Assembly (NCBI RefSeq): GCF_028657945.1
Contig: NZ_CP059693.1
Coordinates: 4,526,001-4,590,000, forward strand
DNA: 64,000 nt
Direction: 5' to 3'
Source: Thalassomonas haliotis
GTDB lineage: Bacteria > Pseudomonadota > Gammaproteobacteria > Enterobacterales > Alteromonadaceae
Positions 27,560 to 34,767 of this stretch are shown here, in pieces. A program made the position numbers and the translations under genes. Position 1 is the first letter of the stretch; each line of letters opens with the position of its first letter. The notes below the pieces were generated by a model. That model saw only the letters and a program-made list of their open reading frames with translations, did no database searches and was not told the origin of the DNA.

Positions 27560-27898
27560 CTACTCATTAATTAATACCTGTATATCTGGTTTGACGATTA
27601 CAGTAACCTCAATACCGGTTTTACTTATAAACGATAAGTAACTGTTGTTGCCGGTGGAACCAATGTGATGCCTAGCAAATTTGCATCCCATAATTTGATA
27701 CTCTAGCAAGGAATGATTTTCACCGCTTCTAAACAACCTAAATCTGACATCTTCCTCAAATGGAAATACAGTTAGCTCTAACTCGACACCATTGTTGGAG
27801 ACATTGAAGACATAAAAAGGACCGCCAGCATCATCTTCAATTGCTTCAGGAATAACTTCTAGTATTCCTGTGAATTCTGTTTCATCCCATTCGAGCAT
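27560..27898 (-). CDS. Hypothetical cassette protein (112 aa)
   Basis: I place the start at the ATG at 27898 (MLEWDETEF), since the longer frame begins within the attC. The protein is acidic, rich in beta-forming residues (GPFYVFNVSNNGVELELTVFPFEEDVRFRLF) and lacks a signal peptide. I do not recognise it. It looks like a single compact beta domain. Second cassette of the left block. Confidence 0.72.
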   Translation of the reverse strand: MLEWDETEFTGILEVIPEAIEDDAGGPFYVFNVSNNGVELELTVFPFEEDVRFRLFRSGENHSLLEYQIMGCKFARHHIGSTGNNSYLSFISKTGIEVTVIVKPDIQVLINE

Positions 27899-27910
27899 GA
27901 TAGACCCTAT

Positions 27911-28013
27911 GACCAACGCTGCAAGCAACGGTGGAGGCTGCTGGCGGAATTTTTGCGTGTTTTTGCAAAAAGCGTGACAGTAGGCAAAATCCGTTTGACT
28001 TGCCTTGTTATAT
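27911..28013 (-). repeat. attC site
   Basis: R' GACCAAC (27911-27917) and R'' GTTATAT (28007-28013). The interior with GGAATTTTTGCGTGTTTTTG is shared with attC sites at 29954, 30819, 31277, 32571 and 33747. Confidence 0.85.
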
Positions 28014-28604
28014 TCAAAACGGTAGCTTTGACAGTAACTTAACTTCTATTTTGCTACCTGCGGCATAAGGCATTTTTGAATAGTGTATAGTTTGATTATC
28101 GTAACTATTAAGATGCTCATAATCAAATAGCTTCCCCATTAAATTAATATCTGTCGAAATAACAAAGTTATTCGATTTTACTTCAGATATATCATAGAAA
28201 TACTCGTACATAGAACCATGCATTATCTGACTTCCTTTAATAACGAATGCTTCTTTAACAGTAGAGAGTTCATTATTTTCATCTAAAGCTGTTAATTGAG
28301 GTAAAAAAAACGAAGATTTACTTGGCCCTAAATTAGGATGAACAATGATGGAAATAATTTTTCCACTAGGGGTTGCTTTATAGCCGCCCAAATAAAATTT
28401 GCCTTCTTGAACATTGATGCATTGCGAGTCTTTCCCTCCAATTTCATCTTCAATTTTTGAGTCCACATTGAGAGTCTTGAAGGTCACTTGAGAAAAATCA
28501 TCAATACAGCTTTTGGCCTTATCTAAATTACTTTGATAATCCGTAATTGCACATCCTGAAAGTATTGTGCAAATAGAAATTAAAACAGGAAGTCTCAACG
28601 ACAT
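28014..28604 (-). CDS. Putative lipoprotein, first cassette of the left block
   Basis: The 196-aa protein starts with a signal peptide and lipobox (ISICTILSGC), so it is probably anchored in the envelope. The rest is soluble, with no recognised domain. AAAGGAGA lies only 2 nt from the ATG at 28604 but 8 nt from an in-frame TTG at 28598, which may be the real start. It is the first gene behind the promoter-bearing leader at 28622-28790, a position parallel to that of the lipoprotein gene at 38857. Confidence 0.78.
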   Translation of the reverse strand: MSLRLPVLISICTILSGCAITDYQSNLDKAKSCIDDFSQVTFKTLNVDSKIEDEIGGKDSQCINVQEGKFYLGGYKATPSGKIISIIVHPNLGPSKSSFFLPQLTALDENNELSTVKEAFVIKGSQIMHGSMYEYFYDISEVKSNNFVISTDINLMGKLFDYEHLNSYDNQTIHYSKMPYAAGSKIEVKLLSKLPF

Positions 28605-28614
28605 TCTCCTTTGA

Positions 28615-28790
28615 ATATAACAGCTATATTAGCCGAAAAAATTTCGTATTTTTGCCAGAAACATTACCGACTAAATGATTACTGAACGTCCTGATTTTAT
28701 CTTTTTATAACTTCACCATCAATGAGTTATAAATGTTCGATTTTATAATGACACGTCGAAAAGCGGAATTTTGTCATATTCACGGTGGCA
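28615..28790 (-). promoter_or_regulatory. Leader of the left block: attI-like segment with conserved promoter
   Basis: The segment is homologous (roughly two thirds identical by eye) to 39459-39640. Homology stops at the recombination core (GTTATAT here, GTTAGCT there). A promoter facing the cassettes is conserved: TTGATG (28717-28722) and TAAAAT (28694-28699) spaced 17 bp. Position and behaviour are those of an attI site with a Pc promoter, but no integrase gene adjoins it. Confidence 0.65.
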
Positions 28791-29226
28791 ATACGGTTTT
28801 CTGATTCATCCCTCATTTTTTATCGGCTAAAGATTATTTTAAGCGTTTATAAATGGTCTACGTTTGCTTAGCACACTAACCGGGATCACTGCCTGGGAGG
28901 TATATTCCCCAGCGTATTAAAGCCCATAGCGAAAGCATGACTGACTCAGAGAAAGAGTTAAATAAATTTATTTTTATTTACTTATTTATCAAACAGATAG
29001 ACATTAAAAAACATTCAGAATACTGTGGATTTATATAGTGTTTTGTACTATACCTTTAAGGGACATCCAACCCCCCCCCGCAACCAACGGAGGTATTGTT
29101 TTACTGATAAAACATAAACAAAAACAGGGTTCACCCGGAAAAAAGTCGGTGAACCATTAAGCGCTACTCCTGAGTGTAACAGCACTCAGAAGCAGCTAAC
29201 CACAACAGATACAAGAGATATCCATT
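28791..29226. other. Non-coding stretch between the left leader and peptide gene B
   Basis: No credible gene is seen, and in particular no integrase remnant. It contains a run of nine or ten C near 29070 and, just before the peptide gene, two stem-loops: GGTTCACC/GGTGAACC (29128-29155) and CTGAGTG/CACTCAG (29170-29189). These could lie in the 5' untranslated RNA of the peptide operon. Confidence 0.5.
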
Positions 29227-29379
29227 ATGGCTAAAGATAATGATATGCCAGAGTTAAACTCGGTTAAAGTTTTTTTAACAAACCTTTTAACAACTGACCC
29301 TCCCTGCTCTCCTTACCCTTGGTTTATTAAGTCTAATTATTTATGTCCGGTAAGTTTGCTACAGGAGCAGGCATCATGA
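29227..29379 (+). CDS. Small peptide B (50 aa), paralogue of peptide A
   Basis: The frame runs from the ATG at 29227 to the TGA at 29377-29379. Its first 18 residues (MAKDNDMPELNSVKVFLT) match peptide A except at four positions. The rest differs completely and holds two cysteines (DPPCSPYPW, NYLCPVS). The upstream sequence CAGCTAACCACAACAGATA and the RBS region are also conserved with peptide A. The stop overlaps the next start as ATGA. Conserved leader plus divergent tail in two copies supports a real, fast-evolving peptide gene. Its family and activity are unknown. Confidence 0.7.
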   Translation: MAKDNDMPELNSVKVFLTNLLTTDPPCSPYPWFIKSNYLCPVSLLQEQAS

Positions 29380-29738
29380 ACACACCTAAAGATAAATGCG
29401 ACACCGGTTCTGTCAACGAAGATAAAAACGCCAAAGAAGGCACAGTAAATGCCGAAGCTAAAGGTAATAGCCAAGGTGACAGCAAAGGTGACAAAAAAAG
29501 TGCTGAGCAAAAGGCCATTTCCGCTGAAGTGTTAGCACTGACCAATGACTTTAATACCTTTAGCGCAAACTGCGCCTTTCTCTGTGAAGCCTTCGCCGCT
29601 ATTGCCAGTGACCAGTCAAACATGGACGACTATATCGTTTATGGCTTTAACCGCTATGGCCTCTGGATAAAAGAGCAGGTAGTAGACTTCGATGAAAGGA
29701 TAGAGAAACTGCAAGAGCACATCAGAGAACAGCACTGA
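29376..29738 (+). CDS. Small helical protein coupled to peptide B, family unknown
   Basis: The frame starts at the ATG at 29376 (MNTPKDKCD), overlapping the peptide stop by 4 bp, with GGAG upstream. The frame is open to an earlier ATG at 29343, which is less likely. The N-terminal 40 residues are a Lys/Gly/Ser-rich charged tail absent from the copy at 23553. The remaining 80 residues are homologous to it (DFNTFSANCAFLCEAFAAI, GLWIKEQVVDFDERIEKLQEH). No signal peptide or membrane span is seen. A terminator-like hairpin follows at 29784. Confidence 0.75.
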   Translation: MNTPKDKCDTGSVNEDKNAKEGTVNAEAKGNSQGDSKGDKKSAEQKAISAEVLALTNDFNTFSANCAFLCEAFAAIASDQSNMDDYIVYGFNRYGLWIKEQVVDFDERIEKLQEHIREQH

Positions 29739-29783
29739 TAACGCTTTGGCTGGCTCCTCAAGAGAAGATATTAAACAATGTAC

Positions 29784-29809
29784 AGCCCGTTTTGCGAAGC
29801 GGGCTATTT
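29784..29809 (+). terminator. Hairpin after the peptide B pair
   Basis: AGCCCG and CGGGCT (29784-29789, 29800-29805) form a stem with a 10-nt loop, followed by ATTTA on the plus strand. A weak terminator is likely. Confidence 0.5.
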
Positions 29810-29953
29810 AACGCACTTGTATGTATCACGCCCGACTCCATGAGTAAAATAGTCAACCAACACAATCATATTAAACTCTTTTTCAGCCTGCTTGTCGCAA
29901 AAACAGGCATAGCCTAAATTGTGAGCCAAAAACTTATTTAACTAGTGGTGGCC

Positions 29954-30054
29954 GACTAACGCCTCAAACACCGGTTTGATGAAGATGGCAGATTTTTTGC
30001 GGACGCAAAAAAGATGACAACTTTACCAAATCCGCTTGCTTTGACTTGTTAGAG
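29954..30054 (-). repeat. attC site, distal end of the right block
   Basis: R' GACTAAC (29954-29960) and R'' GTTAGAG (30048-30054). Interior GCAGATTTTTTGCGGACGC belongs to the long attC type. Confidence 0.85.
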
Positions 30055-30231
30055 CTATACCTCTTCTCTGTCATTTATCTTTTCAACAATATTTTGGTAT
30101 ATCATAAGATCATTGGTGATTTCGATAGCATCATCAGATTCTGGATCTAGAATACCTTTACGTTTTATCAGCTCTTCCATGTTTTTTTTAACAGCTGTTC
30201 TTATTAACCGAAGTTCCATTACACTAAACAT
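30055..30231 (-). CDS. Small partner (putative antitoxin/immunity) of the Tse2-like toxin, 58 aa
   Basis: The frame opens at the ATG at 30231, overlapping the toxin stop by 8 bp, and ends with TAG at 30055 directly before the attC. The product begins MFSVMELRLIRTAVKKNMEEL and ends YQNIVEKINDREEV. It is small, charged and mostly helical. Gene order toxin then partner in one cassette, with overlap, suggests a neutralising protein. No family is recognised from sequence. Confidence 0.7.
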   Translation of the reverse strand: MFSVMELRLIRTAVKKNMEELIKRKGILDPESDDAIEITNDLMIYQNIVEKINDREEV

Positions 30232-30643
30232 CTTTGTTTACCTTTCTATATTGATTGATATGGATAGCGTGTTCGTCAGCCCATTCAGTGAGTTTTTTCT
30301 TCCACATGACACCAGGCATATCTATAAGGGCCCTAATTGTGTAATGCCCTCTAAATTGCTCACCTGTTAAATCTTTAGATAAAGTAAACTCTGGGGGAAG
30401 CCTTGTTCCCGCTGGTATTACCCACCAATCTTGACCAAATACATAGTTGGGCGTGTTAAAAAGGCTTAGCCCGCCTGTTGTATGATCTATAAAGCCACTT
30501 TTGGGGTTAATCTTAACGTCATATGTTTGATCTTCTCTCCTTGGGGGCATTGTTCTAAGGTAGTCAAATTTATGCTTGGTCGGTGTGCCACCACGAAAAA
30601 GATCTGCTGGCAATTTTACATAAAATTTTATTGGCGTATGCAT
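30224..30643 (-). CDS. Tse2-like toxin (predicted ADP-ribosyltransferase fold), cassette gene
   Basis: The 139-aa protein resembles Pseudomonas Tse2 in its central and C-terminal part. Shared features are HTTGGLSLF (Tse2: DTGGTSVF), WVIPAGTRLPPEF (VIPDGTDIPPDL) and the HYTI motif (GHYTIRALIDMP), in the same order and spacing. Tse2 is a cytotoxic effector with an ADP-ribosyltransferase-like fold. Here the gene is in an integron cassette with a small downstream partner, so it more likely acts as a toxin-antitoxin unit that stabilises the array. No signal peptide. It has 175 bp of upstream sequence in the cassette, enough for its own promoter. Confidence 0.78.
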   Translation of the reverse strand: MHTPIKFYVKLPADLFRGGTPTKHKFDYLRTMPPRREDQTYDVKINPKSGFIDHTTGGLSLFNTPNYVFGQDWWVIPAGTRLPPEFTLSKDLTGEQFRGHYTIRALIDMPGVMWKKKLTEWADEHAIHINQYRKVNKDV

Positions 30644-30675
30644 ATTCTATGTCCTTATATTTGTTTTGTTCCATC

Positions 30676-30769
30676 CCTAAACTTCATAATAGGAAAATGA
30701 TAGTTGCTTAGAGATGCAACTATCATTTTTATGCTTCCCTATTCATGAGCAAGTAATGCCAACATGAAA
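30676..30769 (-). repeat. attC-like relic with perfect 14-bp stem
   Basis: AAAATGATAGTTGC (30694-30707) pairs perfectly with 30716-30729. The surrounding CATAATAGGAAAAT and CCCTATTCATGA resemble the attC sites at 26636 and 35772, but both core sites have decayed (CTAAACT and AGTAATG). It could now act as a transcription terminator or structured element in front of the toxin gene. Confidence 0.6.
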
Positions 30770-30818
30770 TACACAAATATAGTCCAATAAGTAGCATTTA
30801 ATGTGAGAAGTTCTGTAG

Positions 30819-30921
30819 CTCTAACGCTTAGCGCAACGGTGGAATAAGGTGGCGGAGTTTTTGCGTTTCTTTGCAAAAAATACGACAGCTTATGGAATCC
30901 GATTGGCGCGTTTTGTTAGGC
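30819..30921 (-). repeat. attC site
   Basis: R' CTCTAAC (30819-30825) and R'' GTTAGGC (30915-30921), long type, with GGAGTTTTTGCGTTTCTTTGC in the interior. Confidence 0.88.
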
Positions 30922-31257
30922 ACCATTGATAATCTTCAATTGCTTGATACCCAAAATAATACCTATTGGTATGAATAATAGCCACAGATATGCAAATAAC
31001 TTACAGAGCTTCAAGTACACTTTTGAAGCCTCTGTTGACTTTTTAATACACCAAAAACTTAACGCAAAGCCAACCATAGCAGGAATGACCTGTATCAAAG
31101 ATAGAACAATCCCCGCAGACAATTCTCCTGCAATCAGTTTAGGGTCTGCTGTTGGAAAGGCTGCAACTGCATTGGCTACTCCCGAAGCAAAGCTAAATAA
31201 AGACAACAATAAAAATACCTGCAATAACACACTTAAAACTTTAACTAAATTTATCAA
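30916..31257 (-). CDS. Small membrane protein, cassette gene (113 aa)
   Basis: The start is a TTG at 31257 near the attC junction. Three hydrophobic segments are predicted: about 5-32, 48-70 and 84-105. The last is LFAYLWLLFIPIGIILGIKQL, a pattern common in small inner-membrane proteins of unknown function. A serine/lysine-rich loop (IKKSTEASKVYLKLCK) precedes it. Family not recognised. Confidence 0.72.
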   Translation of the reverse strand: MINLVKVLSVLLQVFLLLSLFSFASGVANAVAAFPTADPKLIAGELSAGIVLSLIQVIPAMVGFALSFWCIKKSTEASKVYLKLCKLFAYLWLLFIPIGIILGIKQLKIINGA

Positions 31258-31276
31258 TGACTAGTGGTCCCTGCGG

Positions 31277-31381
31277 TGCCAACACCGCCAACAACGGTGG
31301 AGTATGCTGGCGTGATTTTTTGCGTATTTTTGCAAAAAGCACGACAGTATACGGAACCCGTTTTGATTGGCCTTGTTATAT
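31277..31381 (-). repeat. attC site
   Basis: R' TGCCAAC (31277-31283) and R'' GTTATAT (31375-31381), long type, with GATTTTTTGCGTATTTTTGC inside. Confidence 0.85.
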
Positions 31382-31406
31382 GCCAACACGATCAAATTAT
31401 ATTTAT

Positions 31407-31937
31407 TTAATCTTTACTGTGAGGCACTCGTCTAAGTATCTCTAGATTACAAGATGTTGCGTACCCCATGGCACGTTTAATACCTGGAAGCAGTGCAGCT
31501 CCATTCATGGCGAACGACAACTCAATTAATCCCTTTTCACCGTAATATTTAATAATTTTCTCTCGTGCTTCTGGAGCATCTAGAAAATTAGTTACTGCGG
31601 TAGACAATTCGACTACTGCTACAATATCGTCAGGAAGAGCGCCCAAATCTTTAGTTAATATATGATTGATAACTTCATCACTTAAACCCGAATTTTGGGC
31701 TAAATTAATTTCTGCCTCAACACAGCTTCCGCAATCAGCAGATAAAGCCCCGCATAAACGAGAAGCGTGATAAGCATCAATTGAAAGATGTTTTCTAGGG
31801 TCAAGAAAACCAAAAACCTTGCCATATCGCATAAAAAGTCGAGTATCAACTGAAACAATTTTTCGTGCGTAGTCAAGCTTGACACCAATTCGTTTTTCGT
31901 TTTGATAAAGAATGTGATTAATTATTTTTTTTAACAT
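31407..31937 (-). CDS. Carboxymuconolactone decarboxylase/AhpD-like protein, cassette gene
   Basis: The 176-aa helical protein has the AhpD-like CxxC motif within SADCGSCVEAEINLA and the following conserved helix (SDEVINHIL...LPDDIVAVVELSTAV). The family includes alkylhydroperoxidase AhpD and many uncharacterised proteins; a redox role is possible. It starts at the ATG at 31937. Complete cassette between attC 31971 and 31277. Confidence 0.78.
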   Translation of the reverse strand: MLKKIINHILYQNEKRIGVKLDYARKIVSVDTRLFMRYGKVFGFLDPRKHLSIDAYHASRLCGALSADCGSCVEAEINLAQNSGLSDEVINHILTKDLGALPDDIVAVVELSTAVTNFLDAPEAREKIIKYYGEKGLIELSFAMNGAALLPGIKRAMGYATSCNLEILRRVPHSKD

Positions 31938-31970
31938 TAGATAAACTCATACCCTTGAGGTTTCACTGGC

Positions 31971-32073
31971 ATATAACGCCCACATAGGGGGCTGATAATA
32001 GTTTGCTAAAATGTGCAGCGAAGCAGAACCGAGCAAACGGTTAGCAGTCCCATGCTTAATGCGCTTGTTATGT
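31971..32073 (-). repeat. attC site
   Basis: R' ATATAAC (31971-31977) and R'' GTTATGT (32067-32073). The interior TTTGCTAAAATGTGCAGCGAAGC resembles the site at 26129. Confidence 0.88.
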
Positions 32074-32553
32074 CTCTAACTCTAACACCATTAATTGTGA
32101 ATTTTCACCATAACTTGGGCAAATGTCTTCACAAGGTATATTTAAAAAACCAAACTTAGCCCAAAAGCCTGTTGAGTTCTGAACTGCCACTAATAGTATT
32201 TTTACAAAACTTTGAGTTTTGGCATTAGCGATTAGGTTTTGTACTAGCTCTCTACCTATATTTTTTCCTCTTCCTTCAAGTGCTAAAGCTAGATCATGAA
32301 TAAATAAAGTTGAGCCGTAAGTTACAGAGATTTTTTCATTTAACTTTGGTGGGGTTTCACTCGCCCATGGGTGTGCTAATAAGTAAGCTAATACTTTACC
32401 TTTATGGTCTGAATAAACTGCACAGGTTTGTGGCGACGAATAACATTTACTTTTCAGAACTTTTACATCTTCAGGAGCTATGTCGGTATAGGCCTCTTCC
32501 TGAATTTTTACGATGTCATCCCAAGAGTTTTCATTAATTGGACTAATTGACAT
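32068..32553 (-). CDS. GNAT-family N-acetyltransferase, cassette gene
   Basis: I start it at the ATG at 32553 (MSISPINENSWDDIVKIQEEAY) with GGGAGA about 9 nt upstream, giving 161 aa. The longer frame begins inside the attC. Acetyl-CoA binding motif A is present as IHDLALALEGRGKNIGRELVQ, with a later FWAKFGFLNI typical of motif B. GNATs are frequent integron cargo and include antibiotic-modifying enzymes, but the substrate here is unknown. Confidence 0.85.
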   Translation of the reverse strand: MSISPINENSWDDIVKIQEEAYTDIAPEDVKVLKSKCYSSPQTCAVYSDHKGKVLAYLLAHPWASETPPKLNEKISVTYGSTLFIHDLALALEGRGKNIGRELVQNLIANAKTQSFVKILLVAVQNSTGFWAKFGFLNIPCEDICPSYGENSQLMVLELET

Positions 32554-32570
32554 AACACAATCTCCCAGAG

Positions 32571-32666
32571 ACATAACGCCAACCACAACTGCATAGTAAG
32601 CTGGCAGTTTTTTTGGAACAAAAAGCGTGACAGTTTACGGAATCAGATTGATAGTTCTTGTTATAA
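32571..32666 (-). repeat. attC site
   Basis: R' ACATAAC (32571-32577) and R'' GTTATAA (32660-32666); long type. Confidence 0.87.
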
Positions 32667-32894
32667 ACTAGCTTCATTATACACAATAATTTCAGTTGAT
32701 TGGCTAACTTCTAAAACTTCTGATAAGTGCGTATGCTCGAAATCAGAAGCTGCTATTTCCATCTTATTGGCGGCATCAACTAGAAATTTTGCTATAACCC
32801 TTAGTTCTTCCGCGTTACTGCACAAGGTTATTTCTGACAACTCTATAGGAGTATCTACTTTGCCATTTTCTTTGGAATATCCAAATAATTTCAT
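32661..32894 (-). CDS. Imm32-like small protein, cassette gene (77 aa)
   Basis: The protein reads MKLFGYSKENG, then PIELSEITLCSNAEELRVIAKFL and DAANKMEI, then FEHTHLSE. This is the pattern I associate with the Imm32 immunity family, which is linked to polymorphic toxin systems. No cognate toxin lies in this cassette. The assignment is from memory of the motif and therefore moderate. Its stop overlaps the attC core. Confidence 0.65.
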   Translation of the reverse strand: MKLFGYSKENGKVDTPIELSEITLCSNAEELRVIAKFLVDAANKMEIAASDFEHTHLSEVLEVSQSTEIIVYNEASL

Positions 32895-32921
32895 ATACGC
32901 AACCTTTTGCTGTAACCAGCC

Positions 32922-32993
32922 TTATAACGCCCGCATTTTCGGCTGGTTTGGAGCGCAGCGGAAAACCAGTCCGACAACATGCGCTTGTTATAG
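32922..32993 (-). repeat. attC site
   Basis: R' TTATAAC (32922-32928) and R'' GTTATAG (32987-32993). The stem includes GGCTGGTTTGGAGCGCAGCG and AAAACCAGTCC. Confidence 0.9.
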
Positions 32994-32997
32994 AAAA

Positions 32998-33732
32998 CTA
33001 CACGATTGTAGTTATTTGCCCCGTAATAGAGCAGCCATACTTGTCTTGCAGAATTTTAAGTTGCTTACCAACTTTACGGCGCATTACTGTCAAATAATCG
33101 TCCAGTTCTTGTACATCTAAATTCTGAGCTGATCGAGAAGTTTCGTTCATGACTTCCTGTACGCACTTACTTACACTTGAGAAGACTTTCTTAAGCTCTA
33201 CATCCAGTTGAATTTTTTTCATCTCTCGATTAATGAACTTTCTAGTTTCGTCGAGAGATAACACGACATGCGTTGGGTTTTCAATACTTGCAGGCTCGTA
33301 AAAGGCTCCTTTTCCGGACAGAAAGTCTACTAAACTCTGAGCGAGGTCAAAATTATCTGTTTGACGAACTAATAATGGAACTGGACTTTTATGCGTTTTC
33401 AAAAGCATGGATATCATTTTTTCATGCTTTTCTTTCCAGTCATACAATTCTTCTTTTTTAAACTCAATTCCATCAATTTTATCGATCATTGTGTGGCAAT
33501 TCGCGCACAGCCAAATACCATTTTCTATTGATGATAATTTTTCTTTACCAATGTTTTCATGCCTCGCAGCCTTTGGTTTCTCACCAATTATATGTGCAGC
33601 CTCACCTAGTTTTAACTTGAGGCTACTGTCATTCAATGCAGCACCAACAGTTAAGGTGTTGCATTCTGGATTATTACAAATATAAGCAGAACGATATGCT
33701 AGCATTTCTGCCACTTTTGCGTTAAATGCCAC
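32998..33732 (-). CDS. HNH endonuclease-domain protein, cassette gene
   Basis: The 244-aa protein starts at a GTG with GGAAAATTAA upstream. The N-terminal 90 residues hold a Cys-rich HNH module: YICNNPECN, GEAAHIIGEKPKAARHE, NGIWLCANCHTMIDK. The paired cysteines bind zinc and the His residues form the active site. The C-terminal 150 residues are helical with a coiled-coil look and no assigned domain. Such HNH proteins are common in restriction and defence contexts. A role in phage defence is only an inference. Confidence 0.82.
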   Translation of the reverse strand: MAFNAKVAEMLAYRSAYICNNPECNTLTVGAALNDSSLKLKLGEAAHIIGEKPKAARHENIGKEKLSSIENGIWLCANCHTMIDKIDGIEFKKEELYDWKEKHEKMISMLLKTHKSPVPLLVRQTDNFDLAQSLVDFLSGKGAFYEPASIENPTHVVLSLDETRKFINREMKKIQLDVELKKVFSSVSKCVQEVMNETSRSAQNLDVQELDDYLTVMRRKVGKQLKILQDKYGCSITGQITTIV

Positions 33733-33746
33733 TTAATTTTCCTTTT

Positions 33747-33853
33747 CTATAACGCCCGCATAACCGGTAAGTACTGCTGGGGAGGTTTTGCCCTGAAGGG
33801 AATAGCAAAAAGCGCCACAGTAGTACGAATCCGTGTTTATGCGCTTGTTACAT
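33747..33853 (-). repeat. attC site
   Basis: R' CTATAAC (33747-33753) and R'' GTTACAT (33847-33853), the longest site here (107 bp). The R'' core contains the stop codon of the upstream cassette gene. Confidence 0.87.
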
Positions 33854-34639
33854 GCCTTTCTCATTTTCAATTACTGAAATTGTTCTTTCTATAAATCTTT
33901 TAAAAGCTTTGTAGGGCAGGAATGGGGATTCATTATTCATATTGAATTTTTCTAATATATCCTTAGCTTGTGTATCACCCATTATTCTTTCCACATCCCA
34001 CCCTTTTTGCTGTAGTTCTCGAATTTTATTTATCCACTCTAAAGTATTTTTTCTAAATTCAAGCAGTGATAATTTACTTGCTGGAGCACCATGTCCCGGT
34101 ACTATCAAAGTCTGATCATCACCTAGATTTAAAATAGCATCAATCGCTTCATTAAAACCTTTAGTTCCGCCAGCATAAAATGTTGGATGCCAACTGGTAT
34201 CGAAAACATCGCCGACAAATATTGTGTTACTTTTCTCAAAGTAATAGATGTTGTCAATTGCTGAATGAGACTTGACTTTAATATGAGCAAAGCCATCTAA
34301 ATTAGAGGTACTCTCGACAAGCTTCCCACCTTGCTTTTTAAAAAACTCATTTCCACCAGAGTGGTCAGAATGTGCGTGTGTGTTCAATATAAAAGTGATT
34401 GGTTTTTCGGAAATTGATCGAATTTTGCTATTTAATTGACTCAACTGAGTGTTTCCAGGCATAGGATCAATTAATACCAATCCACCTTCTATTGCTATTA
34501 AACCGATATTAGTTTCGTATTCTTTTCCACTCAATATATGTAAATGATCAGATACTTTTTCCACATTGATACCGCCTGATAAAGCAGTAGAGCTGAGAAG
34601 CAGTAACGAAATGGCTGTCAAAATTTTAAACTTTATCAA
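33848..34639 (-). CDS. Exported metallo-beta-lactamase-fold hydrolase, cassette gene
   Basis: The 263-aa protein starts at a TTG with AAGGA 7 nt upstream and has a signal peptide (TAISLLLLSSTALSGG). The MBL zinc motif HAHSDHSGG is near residue 88. A later His (VKSHSAIDN), Asp (VGDVFD) and His (VPGHGAP) complete the usual ligand order. The architecture (IGLIAIEGGLVLIDP, LNTHAH) is that of periplasmic MBL hydrolases, which include but are not limited to beta-lactamases. Whether it hydrolyses beta-lactams cannot be decided from sequence. Confidence 0.85.
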   Translation of the reverse strand: MIKFKILTAISLLLLSSTALSGGINVEKVSDHLHILSGKEYETNIGLIAIEGGLVLIDPMPGNTQLSQLNSKIRSISEKPITFILNTHAHSDHSGGNEFFKKQGGKLVESTSNLDGFAHIKVKSHSAIDNIYYFEKSNTIFVGDVFDTSWHPTFYAGGTKGFNEAIDAILNLGDDQTLIVPGHGAPASKLSLLEFRKNTLEWINKIRELQQKGWDVERIMGDTQAKDILEKFNMNNESPFLPYKAFKRFIERTISVIENEKGM

Positions 34640-34677
34640 AACTAATCCTTTTGCACTGTGCTAAATGGTTCGCTGGC

Positions 34678-34748
34678 ATGTAACGCTGCCAACACCTGAA
34701 ATTAGGAGTGCAGCGAGTAATTTTTCAGAGTGCTTGGCCTTGTTAGCA
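34678..34748 (-). repeat. attC site
   Basis: R' ATGTAAC (34678-34684) and R'' GTTAGCA (34742-34748), with AAATTAGGAGTGCAGCGAGTAA inside, nearly the same as the site at 37361. Confidence 0.9.
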
Positions 34749-34767
34749 TACTTTTTGGCTCGCACCG

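Larger units (their letters stand above)
23951..28621 (-). mobile_element. Left integron cassette block (no integrase)
   Basis: Nine or so promoterless-looking minus-strand cassettes, each one gene plus one attC, run from the G/TT point at 28615-28621 to a broken attC at 23951. Base composition is visibly richer in A+T than the flanking core genes. Several attC sites at the left end are degenerate and two genes there are damaged, as expected for the old distal end of an array. Confidence 0.88.
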
